Program-made: the position numbers and the translations under genes
Shown here: one piece after another, positions 54,759-64,000 of the stretch
Position numbering within the stretch: position 1 is the stretch's first letter
Layout of the letters: the number at the start of each line of letters is the position of its first letter
Assembly (NCBI GenBank): GCA_030248195.1
Contig: JASAND010013284.1
Span: forward strand, 24,023-88,022
Direction: 5' to 3'
From: Trissonchulus latispiculum
Taxonomy: Eukaryota > Nematoda > Enoplea > Enoplida > Ironidae
DNA length: 64,000 nt
The notes under the pieces: model-generated
What the model was told of the DNA's origin: nothing
The model's database searches: none
What the model saw: the letters and a program-made list of their open reading frames with translations, nothing else

Positions 54759-55809
54759 TAGGGTTGTGCCAGGGCCGTGAAGCGGGCTTCGGGCTCGGGC
54801 CGGGCTCGGACTGGGGCCTGCCCGACACCGGCCCGGCCCGAGTTTTAAATGAAACGGCCCGGCCCGAGCCCGGCCCGAGTTCTTTGTTGAGCCCGGCCCG
54901 ACTCGGTCCGCTTGGGCCGCTCGGGCCACTCGGGCCGCTCGGGCCTCTCGGGCTTTCCGGGTTATATGAATACTTTGTCATCGCTAAAAACTATTGATTT
55001 TTTTCGTTGTGAGTTGTGGCTTCCTTTGTCCACACACTGTTGTCTTCTTTAGTGCTTTATACATACATACATATCAGAAACGATACATTTTAAGCAAAAT
55101 ACATTACATTACATTAGTTAGCGGCAAATTGTCTTCAAACAAACATTTGCAAAATTCAAAAGAAACTAACTAACTAACTAAAAGTTAATCTGCCTGCTGC
55201 GATAGACAAGCCGTGCTTTTTTGCTACAAGGAAGCTAACAAGTAAAGCTTTTCAACTTCCCACCTTTTAGTCAGTGGTCAATTGTGTGCTTAAATCTTCT
55301 AAATACAAGCTGTGTGAGTGGTTGTTTTTAATTCCTTTTTTGGATGATTCAATACTTAACCAAACATCCTATATACAGTCTACAAGACAAGCTTTATAGC
55401 TACAGTGTGTGGTTAAAAATTAGTGCTCAAAGCATTATCTGAACATTATGAAGTAAAAAGCTTCTAACAATAGCTAATGTTGCACTTGAAGTTACAGCTA
55501 TTTGAACCATGAAAGTTCATTTTGGTTTTTCCGATTCATCATGATAAAACTGCTCGTGCAAACCGGATGCGATTTGAGCCATTTTGGGCCTCTCCGCCAC
55601 TGTCGGGCTGTACCTGGACCACTTGGGCCGCTCGGGCTACACTCGGGCCGCTCGGGCCGCTCGGGCTGTGAATCGGGCTTCGGGCTCGGGCCGTGAAGCG
55701 GGCCCCTTGCTGCTCGGGCCGGGCCAGCCCGGCCCGAATCCCGGGCCGAGAAGGTTGGTTGGCCCGAGTCCGAGCCCGGCCCGAGAAATTTCTTAACGGC
55801 ACAACCCTA
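54759..55809. mobile_element. Non-autonomous hAT-like element, 1.05 kb, GGGCCGCTC arrays
   Basis: Terminal repeats TAGGGTTGTGCC / GGCACAACCCTA flanked by an 8-bp imperfect duplication (GCTGGGGG at 54751-54758, GGTGGGGG at 55810-55817; 7 of 8 match). An 8-bp duplication is the hAT signature. Both ends carry dense GGGCCGCTC / GGCCCGAG words; the AT-rich middle has no transposase. The Pro/Arg- and Gly/Leu-rich ORFs over the arrays are artefacts. Confidence 0.85.
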
Positions 55810-55817
55810 GGTGGGGG

Positions 55818-57050
55818 AAACCCCCAGACCTGGAACTTCCCCCCAGATTCCTTTCCACGCAGTGACCGACTCGTTTTACCATGCTAACAACATGTGCTTC
55901 GTTTAATGTACACCGAATTTCTTAGGGCTTTATTTATTTTACTATTTTGTTCTTATGGCTATGAGTTAGGTAATGGCAGAATCATATTATTTTGATGGGA
56001 AACAGTTTTAGACAACTTAAGGTGGGGGGGGCTACGAAAGGTTGGCACGACATGGTCGGAGAGAGAGCTACTTTCTCGCCTATCATTAGCCAACATATCA
56101 AAGTAAAAAACTTGTTACATGTACGCTGTTCTGTTTTTGAGGACGCAAAAATATTTTAGTTCGAAACATGGGTTTTTTCGAAAAGCTTTTTCAGCAATGG
56201 TGAATTAACAGTTTGACCGATTTTATCACGTTTTGCCACGAATGTTTACTGTTACTAGTACTAAATATTAAAAGTGTACCGGCTTTGGAGCGTATTAGCG
56301 GGTCAAGTATTGAAATTTGGCAAAAAGTTGCGAGGTGACCGTGCTCCGTTTTCGATCCAATAAAATTGGCAGTCCCCAGCCTGTCCCAGCTTTTTACCTA
56401 TTCCTAGGTTTTAATTGGGGCAAACTGAGCGTAAGTTTCGAGGGCTTTGGTTATCTGGTTACCATGCTAGCATACTTTTTGTTAAGAAATAACCCTCATT
56501 TTTAGGCCTGAAAATCTAGCTAAGCGCAGTAAAATCGGGGCCAAAAAATTTGTTCTCTCCGGTTTGCCGAAAAGGTGCTTATAGGGGTTATTTGACCTGC
56601 TGAATCCGAATATGAAACCCGTTTTTCGCTTTGACGCTGCCTTCGTTCAGTATGCGCTTACAACTGTCTTGGAGTTTTTTGGAGCGATCGCCATCCATAC
56701 TTCAAGAAATTAATCTAGCATTTCTAAACATTCGAGGTTCAGTGACCTAGCTTTCTGCACATCTTGGTACGCTCACTGACCTGTAATGCGCAAAGTTTCA
56801 ACCGATTCTGCCACAGTACATTGGAGTAATTGACTCACATCTTCGAAATGGCACCAAATAACAGCGACAATATCGATAATATAATCTAGCACTGTGAACG
56901 CACTAATAATTTTTACACCAGTTAAGACAGTTAATTGAAGTATTAATTGAAGCAATGTTGGGATCATTTGACAAAACAACTGCTCATTTGACGTTAGTTA
57001 ACCTCCACAAGTATAGACCTTTATACAACACTCAATATTTCGCACTTTGA
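55818..57050. other. No gene seen
   Basis: Short open frames with no recognised domain. Confidence 0.4.
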
Positions 57051-57063
57051 TTGCATCGCACAG

Positions 57064-57265
57064 AAAAGGATACAATGATCCAGAGATTATTTTACACGAC
57101 ATCAAAACCCTATGTCAGAACTATTTCTGGAAAATTTGGGTACCGTACGTACCGCATAGCGATCAGGGAGAAGCGAAGCTTGTGTACGTGTCATGTCGAG
57201 CTTTTGACAGACAACACCAACTTCTGATGGTTCCACAGGATGCTACGCTGCATGGAATTCTTTAA
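57064..57265 (+). CDS. Possible terminal exon, unknown product
   Basis: After acceptor TTGCATCGCACAG the frame reads GYNDPEIILHDIKTLCQNYF, then VSCRAFDRQHQLLMVPQD to a stop. The composition is protein-like and there is no low complexity. No family recognised, and it does not resemble TM2 or the tail of a DEG/ENaC channel. Confidence 0.3.
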
Positions 57266-58066
57266 ACAATTTTACACTAAACCTAATACTATTATTTGGC
57301 AAAAGACTAGTTAGCTTTTCAAACATCGACTTGTTGAAAATTTGTAATTCGTGATTCGTGAAATTCGTAACCCCCCTTAAGAGAACTTAGATTTGATACG
57401 AATGGAAAATGTTCTACAATACGGCTGAACCAAAATAATGTTCTAGATCGTGTAGCTCCTGTATCCGAAAATGGTAACTACAATTAGACATTCAATGTAG
57501 TAATGACCTTGATGTAAGTAAAATGGATGCACGATATAATAATATGAATCCTTTAATAATGACGTGAAAATCCAAAAAGCTTATCAAAATCAGTCACCGA
57601 TTAGAGACTACCTGCTGTTGCTACAACTAGCAATAGATTGAGTGCATTAAGTACGGTTTTTCACAGCAAGTTTTTGCAAGATAGCAATTGTATTAAAAAT
57701 AGAGATTCGTGTTGAAATTATTCAAAGATGGCAAACGCGCAGTGTTTTCGCAGGATTTGTCTAAATTCATCGGTACTTTAGCTAATCCAGCAAAATGGTT
57801 CACGCTTGAGCCATTAGTTGTTCGGGAGTTGTGATGAAGAGTGGTCAGGGGTTATTCTCTAGGATCTTGTGGACAAGTCCGGGCTCCTTCAGTCTGCGCA
57901 TAGTTTTGGTAGTTTTGGAATAAATTTGGTAAATTGTGGTAAATTTGTTGTGTTTAATTTGGAATTACTGTGAAAGTATTTGAATTATTGTCTTCAGGTC
58001 ATTTTGGGAGATTTGTCTTCAGTTCGTAAATTTTGGTAGTAAATTTTGAATTGTTAAATATTTTCC
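57266..58066. other. No gene seen
   Basis: AT-rich, nothing assigned. Confidence 0.4.
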
Positions 58067-58069
58067 TAG

Positions 58070-58171
58070 GTAGACCTAAGGCTTATTCTGTTGGCATCAC
58101 ACACCACGTAGTTACTGTGATCTTCGTCTCGTATAATTTAATCCAAACCAAGTCAACGCATTTTATTCAAG
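58070..58171 (+). CDS. Possible internal exon, unknown product
   Basis: Bounded by acceptor TATTTTCCTAG and donor CAA/GTAATT, encoding GRPKAYSVGITHHVVTVIF and a short continuation. No known domain. Confidence 0.2.
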
Positions 58172-58760
58172 TAATTTCGTACAACAGCTGCTTACTAACC
58201 GCATGCCAAGCTCCACAAAAGAGAATGCGGCAAGTTATAAGTCACTACAAATATAATCGTCTTTTTCCGAGCAGATATCCTAAAATGAAAACATCATACA
58301 CCATAAATAAATAAAATAAAATAAATTGCAATTAAACAATTTTAAGTTTTCGCAAAAAATAATCCACTGAAATAGCCTATAATGTTAAAACCAAAACATA
58401 ACACATGAACATAAAAATTGTTAATTTAATAAGTTGTTTTTGTTAATTAAAGCAATGCACTTCAAGGTACATGACGTACGGTCTGAATAAGACGATTTTT
58501 AGTCAACTGCACTGCTTTCTATGATGTCTGTCTGTACACATACATAGAAATAGGGCAAGTGTCGAGTTGTCCCTAAACATTTTCAGGGGCTTGTACCTCT
58601 TGATCTTAGATGTTCCAGTGTTCTTTCGCCACACTCATAAATTATTAAATTAAATCGTCCATGAAACTAAATTAGTTGTAGTATAATTTAGGAATTTCTT
58701 TCATAAGATTTGCAGCAAAGCTTCAATTGTTGAAAAAACTTATACTACAATTGCACAATA

Positions 58761-59128
58761 GGTTAACGCGGAGGGGGGGTCCGGGTGCGTCCAAGCCCCT
58801 CCACCCCGAGAAGAAACAAGCCCTATCACCGACGGGGACACGGGTTAACGAAAAAATTGCCAAGGGATAACTGGAAATAGTCGGAAAAATTCGTTTTCTA
58901 CAGAAAAATTTCAGAACATTTCCGCTTCGCCAGAATTTTTTAGTTAAATGTTTAATTTTTCGGGAAAATTGAAAATGTTTTGAAATTCTTTCTAAAAATA
59001 GAAAATGTTTTGCAAATTTTGATAAAAATTTGGAAATTTCAATAAAATATGCGTTTATTTTTCGAAAAAATTTAGAAATATATTTCTAAGGTATAAGCCC
59101 CTCAAAATTTTTCGGGGACAAGCCCCCA
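58761..59128. repeat. Dispersed repeat, 360 bp, copy 2
   Basis: Homologous in the same orientation to 18788-19143, from GGTTAACGCGGAGGGGGG to GGGGACAAGCCCCCAGG. More diverged in the AT-rich middle. Confidence 0.8.
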
Positions 59129-59499
59129 GGACCGACCCTATGTTACTGTATGATTTGCATTTATTTTTACGAAAAATTAACAAATAAACTACGGCGGAGC
59201 TAATTTTTTAAGATTTCCTTGTAAACACTTAAATTTCCCGGCCATTTTTCTTTACACCTTTGCCAAATTTTTCTTTAACTTGTCTCTGACGGATCTCGTC
59301 TTGTCTTGCAGAGCTGGAGGTTACCGGACCCTTCTACCCACTGTATTAACCCGTGTTAGAAGTTCCAAATTCGAATGTACAAACCTTGCAGATCCTGTTG
59401 GGATCGCAATATTTGTTTATCTTGTCGTAGAATGGCTGCATAGTTGAAGTAGGATCAGATGTACACTGAAAACAAAAGTACTGTAAAAGTACACAGAAG
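59129..59499. other. No gene seen
   Basis: Nothing assigned. Confidence 0.4.
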
Positions 59500-59507
59500 G
59501 TATGTGA

Positions 59508-60660
59508 CAGAGATGAAACCGGGTCACCGGGTCACCGGGTCACCGGGTCAGTTCGGGTCACTAAATGGACCGGGTCACCGGGTCACCGGGTCAGGAGCTC
59601 TGACCCGGTCTTGACCCGGTATTTTTAATGAAGGAAATTTTTTGCTGTTAAAGCATATTTTTCAAAATTTTTACCAGTTTTTACCACCTGAAAACTTCAA
59701 TAATTACTCAAAAACTAGCAATAGGAATATTCTTAACTTAACCGTGTAGTTTTTAAATGCTTATTGCTGCAGCGCCCTCTTAGTATTTGTATTAATGTCC
59801 TGTAAAGCTAAGATCTAGGTTTGAAAGTACAATGATAGCGTTGAATGTTCACTAGAAAATGAAATTATTACATGGCCCTGAGAGTCTGAAATCTTTATTT
59901 TAAAATCTAAAATTTTCCATGCTCCGTCTACTGTAAGTGATTTTTCGCCGCTGCTATCATTGGAGGGAGGGGGTCAGACTGTGTGTTTCAAATCTCAGTA
60001 AGAAGGAAAATCTCAGCAAAACAACGCTTTTACAGATTCTAAGTTTTGCGTTGCATTTTTTCTAATTGTTATGGACTACAATCTTTTAGGAACTGATGGA
60101 GTTTTGTTTGTTTTTCTTTATGGAATAATATTGTCTGAATCCTAGCCATAAGCAGGAATATTTCCAAAGAATCTCCACTGAGTGAAACCCTCAACCATAC
60201 AACTAAATAAAATATTTTAAATAAAGTATAATGATGAAAGACAGAAGTTTTAATGTTGGCTAATAAGCTGTATGACTGGGATTAGATGATGTGATGACTT
60301 TGGCAAAGTATTTTGTTTCAATTTGTTTGATTCAAAAACTTATTTAGTTTACTTCACATCACATTGAGTGCGAAATCGTGCAGATCAGTTTTGCTTTTCT
60401 CTGGCTTGATTACAATATTTAATTTCCAATGTTACTTTAAGGAAAGCAAAAATTTGCCAAACTTCTTATTTTAGACGCCAAAAATGTCCAAAAACATCAA
60501 AAATACTGACCGGACCCCAATATAAGTATTTTTAATTTTTCCAAGCTTAAACCTGAATTTTCAAAAATACCGGGTCACCGGGTCACCGGGTCACCGGGTC
60601 AGGGGTCGACCGGGTCACCGGGTCATCGGGTCAGCTAATAGTGACCCGGTTTCATCTCTG
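59508..60660. mobile_element. Non-autonomous hAT element, 1.15 kb, with GGGTCACC arrays
   Basis: Terminal repeats CAGAGATGAAACCGGGTCAC / GTGACCCGGTTTCATCTCTG, flanked by a perfect 8-bp duplication GTATGTGA (59500-59507 and 60661-60668). CAGRG-type ends with 8-bp duplications are diagnostic of hAT. Next to each end, GGGTCACC is repeated head to tail (about ten copies at the left, eight at the right), with a few inverted copies. No transposase in the AT-rich centre. Confidence 0.95.
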
Positions 60661-60668
60661 GTATGTGA

Positions 60669-61110
60669 GATCTTCATTGAGTATGGTTGGTTATTGCCAT
60701 ATAGCCGATGTTGCGTGATCGAAACTTCTGAGTTGGCTATGCACGATTTCTGAACAGCTTCAATGTAGGACTAGCCATGGCATTGTATGAATCAGGTTTA
60801 TTGCTACGCAGTTTTTAAAGGAAGACTTCCTTTTTAAATGGCATGAAAGTCAATCGATCGCAAAGCCATCACTAGTTTTAGGTTTTTAATGGTTTCTGGC
60901 CATGTGACAAGGTCTGATGTCAACGGAAAGCACAGAAATTAATAGTGATCATCGTGGAACAAGTTACAATCAGGTTTACGGCAATCTTGGCGGCTGGGCC
61001 GCAAATCAATTTGTATCACTGTATTGCTTGCAGTCCTACAGTCGTCACTAAATGGGAAACTGTAAATGGGCAAGCAAAACAGTCAAACTGAGAAGGGATG
61101 TAAAACTAAA
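60669..61110. other. No gene seen
   Basis: Nothing assigned. Confidence 0.4.
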
Positions 61111-61116
61111 AATGCT

Positions 61117-61337
61117 TACGACAGATGAGGCGCAGACTGTTTTCATATGGGATTCAATATTGTCTGCCATTTTCTCTACATATGATCTATGGCCTTCTAT
61201 GCTCTTTCTGCACGATTTGCAGACATAGTCCCAATCTAAAGGATAAATCATTATTTGAAAAACATGAAACATTTCTGTTGAATATTCGAGGACTTCCAAT
61301 GCTAAATTTAAATCGCTGCTTCTACCTATCATCATAC
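61117..61337 (-). CDS. Possible minus-strand exon, unknown product
   Basis: An open minus-strand frame with VCKSCRKSIEGHRSYVEKMA and ESHMKTVCAS, ending at donor GTC/GTAAGC, with a possible acceptor (GGTAACCAG) at its start. Four Cys in a short helical stretch. No family recognised. Confidence 0.2.
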
Positions 61338-61399
61338 TGGTTACCAGGTATCTCACAAATTAATCAGCTATTCTATTATCCCAACAATAATGATAATTG

Positions 61400-61920
61400 A
61401 AGTTGAGTCAGCGGATAGCAAAATACTACACACCAAAACTGGAACATGTAGAGGCTAAAACCAGTTTACTGAAACATAACTGCTTTATCCTGGCAGAGCA
61501 ATAACTATACTTGAAATTGTGGGGGGAGGGTGGTGGGAACATGCAAACAACATGGAGCTCACCCAATGAGCGGAGGTTGCTCATCTACCTGTCTCCCAAA
61601 GCCAATGTATTCCGGTTTTTTTTGCAAAATTTGGGGAAACCGAGAAATCCGTATTCCGATTGTTCATGTGTCCATACAGGCTCAATTCACCCTGAGCGGG
61701 AATTCAAGCTTAGAATTAGCTCGATTTCTGCGCACATCGCTTCGGCAAAAAATAGCATTAGCAATTTCACCTGATAGGTAAACGCAAACCCACCTCTGAC
61801 TTTACCGTCAACACAGCTTAGCTAAAACAAAAAATAAATACACTGTTATATATTTTTTCAACAAATTTTTGGTGATGATTTGGCTTTATATATATGACTG
61901 GCTATTCGTACGGGTCGAAG
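61400..61920. other. No gene seen
   Basis: Two overlapping short plus-strand ORFs (61511-61781), neither with a known domain. Confidence 0.4.
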
Positions 61921-61934
61921 ATAGTAGCTTGGGC

Positions 61935-62046
61935 TATATCGCATCCTATGTACCTCCACAATAGTCTATATCGTAACGCATTACGATATAGTTTACTATG
62001 TCGCTACGCGAAAAACTATATCGCAACGTAGCGATATAGATTTTTG
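61935..62046. repeat. Cluster of CTATATCG...CGATATAG hairpins
   Basis: Contains CTATATCGTAACGCATTACGATATAG-type pairing and CTATATCGCAACGTAGCGATATAG-type pairing, plus half-units between them. Confidence 0.7.
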
Positions 62047-62265
62047 TCTCCCTAAGCTTAAATAATGGCTTAGGCCTAGACGTGTTGACCCACGCTCTAT
62101 TCTAGGCCTCCAAGTTCTCTATTCTAAGCCTCCAATGGTGCCAATGAGCCTCCAATCGGCCGTTTGAAAATCGCTAGTGTAACCATATAGCCTAGTTAGA
62201 AGGTGGGTAACAATATAGACCCATTTTACCTTATATATATATATATAAACGTATATATATATGTA

Positions 62266-62509
62266 TATGTTACGTACAAAACCCGAAATTATACATTTCA
62301 CGAATTGAATAAAATCGGACTTACAAATTCGGGTTTTGAATAGCCACTGGCTATTCATTTCGCGTTTTGAATGGAAAAGCTATTCATTTCGGGAATTGAA
62401 TGGCTTCAGTTATTCATTTCGCGTTTTGAATAAGAATGCCTATGCATTTCGGGTTTTGAATAAAACAGCCATTCAATTCGCGAAACGTATAATTTCGGGT
62501 TTTGTACGT

Positions 62510-62515
<6 letters not shown>
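62266..62515. mobile_element. 250-bp element: (TA)n-flanked TIRs enclosing an array of short inverted units
   Basis: Perfect terminal inverted repeats of about 29 bp (TATGTTACGTACAAAACCCG...) in a TA-rich setting, consistent with TA target use. Inside are about six units of the form TATTCATTTCG-CGTTTTGAATA. Adjacent units pair across short spacers, for example TGAATAGCCACTGGCTATTCA. No ORF. Confidence 0.85.

Positions 62516-62584
<69 letters not shown>
62512..62584. repeat. (TA)n microsatellite
   Basis: TA-rich run with a GTTTA interruption, right-flanking the element above. The Ile/Tyr-rich ORFs are artefacts. Confidence 0.9.
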
Positions 62585-62588
<4 letters not shown>

Positions 62589-62713
62589 AGAATCAACTAA
62601 AAACAAGTGTTGCAACTTATCTTAAAAACAAACATTAAAATTGATGGTTGCTGTTTGTACAGTCTTTAGTCTGTTAGCTACTTTGATCAGCTCGATCTGA
62701 TCCATCAGTTCAG

Positions 62714-62969
62714 TGTTGTTAAGTTGTCATCTGGGAAGCGGTTGCCCTATTTGTATTTGTATTTCTTTTGTATCCCCGTCTGCCTTATTTTCTATGCTGG
62801 TAAAGAATTGTAACCTATTCCTCGCGATCGTAGTCTGGTAAGGTATTAGTTGTTAGTTAGGTAGGTAGAACTTAGGTAAATTATCAGAATAGGCCCGGTC
62901 TAGGAACCTGTAGTCGCTCCGCCTCTAGATTTCTACCCAGGTCCAGGCAGCTGAGGTAGGAATTTCACA
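62714..62969 (+). mobile_element. Possible LTR and primer-binding site of an LTR retrotransposon
   Basis: Begins TGTTGTTAAG and ends TTTCACA, followed within a few bases by TGGCGACCGTGC, the leader context seen just inside the 5' LTR of many Ty3/Gypsy-type elements. The second LTR would lie beyond the window, so this cannot be confirmed here. Confidence 0.4.
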
Positions 62970-64000
62970 TATGGCGACCGTGCACAGTTTGACTCTGTCT
63001 GGTTGACCATCACTTTTCGACGAAAATTACGAATTTTCAAAATTTCGAAATTTATCACGATTTTGATATTTTCTATTTTTCTAATTTATTTGTAATTTAG
63101 ATAATTAGTTTTGATTAGTTTTTCTTAGTTTTGATTGAGTTTATTTCATTCTTTGAATTTTTCAAATTATTAAGATGATTGAGCTAGTTCATAGCTACCC
63201 AATTTCTGCCTTGGAAACTGTGGTCGGGGGAACTCCCCGACTTCACTGCTGAGTGACCCCCCCCAGAAAATTTTGGGGACGGACTTCCCCCCTCCGGAAA
63301 TATATTGGGGAGGCTTTGGGGACTCTCCACGAATTTTTTCAGCCGTTTTTGGGGAAATTTTAGTCATCCCCCACCCTCCCTTGGGCTCCGGACTTCACAT
63401 CAGACATTTGGGGGAGATTTGAGCTGAGAAGGTGAAGGGTTCACTTTTTGGTGAACACGACACCACCCAAACTTTAGGGAGGTAATTTTATAAATTTTAT
63501 TAATTATAATTTAAGCAGCAACGCCTACCTGGTTGACTCCCAGGGCTGCTATAAAAGCCATAATTTAATTATAAATTTAGGTTTATAAATTGTGAATTTC
63601 AGGTTCCCCCCCCCCCTTAAAATTTATCAAATTTTAGGCTTATTTTATTCTAAATAGGCCCCCCTAAGTTGTATTAACGCGCTAGGTATATATATTTAGT
63701 TTAGGGATATTTTGGTCCACCCCTAAGGACCCCATTTTCAAATTTTTTTTGAGTCCAAAAACTTAGAAATTTTTGGACCCCCCCATCTGAAATTTTCTAT
63801 ACTATCCAGAAATGAATTCTCCGTGTTTTTCTGTACCCCCCCAGTAGGACTTTTCAAATTTTCAATCGACAGAATTTTTTCTAGGACCCCCATTTTGAAT
63901 TTGCACTGTCGGTTACGTATGTAAAAATCGATTTTTCGAAGGGCTAGATTTTTCTATAAAAGCTTTCTGGAAACCGATTTTTGGTCATTTTAGTACGTGT
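62970..64000. other. Possible retrotransposon leader; G/C-run-rich non-coding DNA
   Basis: Many runs of 5-10 C or G in AT-rich sequence, no open frame with a recognisable gag domain. Confidence 0.4.

Noticed and set aside
60960..61035. NLGGWAANQF as a TM2 start
   Set aside because: The frame stops soon after and lacks the GxS filter and hydrophobic run.

Overview
This is a eukaryotic, almost certainly metazoan, window. It is AT-rich, with GT-AG introns, very few long ORFs, many microsatellites, and dense transposon remains. The best-supported genes belong to the DEG/ENaC (degenerin / epithelial Na+ channel / ASIC) family, which is known from animals. The phylum cannot be told from the sequence alone.

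Layout. 0-3 kb: tandem repeats, a GC-rich hAT-like fragment and a decayed Ty3/Gypsy pol fragment. 3.2-4.8 kb (minus strand): a small seven-helix receptor gene with one frameshift, and a short secreted-looking exon. 5.0-6.0 kb: a broken C2H2 zinc-finger gene. 7.7-28.5 kb (plus): DEG/ENaC gene A, 13 exons recognised. 32.1-52.4 kb (plus): DEG/ENaC gene B, a tandem paralogue in the same orientation, 13 firm exons plus two weaker ones. 52.4-64 kb: mostly repeats (hAT elements, palindrome arrays, a possible LTR) with a few unassigned exon-like pieces.

The exon calls for genes A and B support each other. Equivalent exons have matching protein sequence, the same intron phase and usually the same length (E2 99/99, E6 57/57, E11 161/161, E12 87/87, E13 109/109, E14 64/64, E15 52/52). 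The shared order is TM1 (E1), the palm strand with FPSVTLC (E2), a basic exon with furin-like sites (E4), a cassette of cysteine-rich and Ser/Thr-rich modules (E5-E8), the C-x3-G-x2-C and GKCF segments (E9, E10), the G-x-(K/R)-I-L-L-H-H segment (E11), and the cysteine-rich wrist/palm exons with CGC and CxCxxPC (E12-E15).

The main discovery candidate is the insertion. Between the first palm strand and the rest of the channel domain, where vertebrate ENaC carries its furin-cleaved finger/GRIP region, these genes carry a run of symmetrical phase 1-1 exons. They encode one or two copies of an eight-cysteine module, whose spacing resembles the C-terminal tail of MGAT5 (GT18) glycosyltransferases, followed by a Ser/Thr-rich linker. 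This looks like exon shuffling into an ion channel.

The introns are packed with transposons: a 2.9-kb TIR element, a 664-bp near-perfect foldback, a 701-bp foldback, two head-to-head LINEs, two complete non-autonomous hAT elements with target duplications, and two loci of short-palindrome arrays. No TM2 exon was found for either gene, so both models are incomplete at the 3' end.
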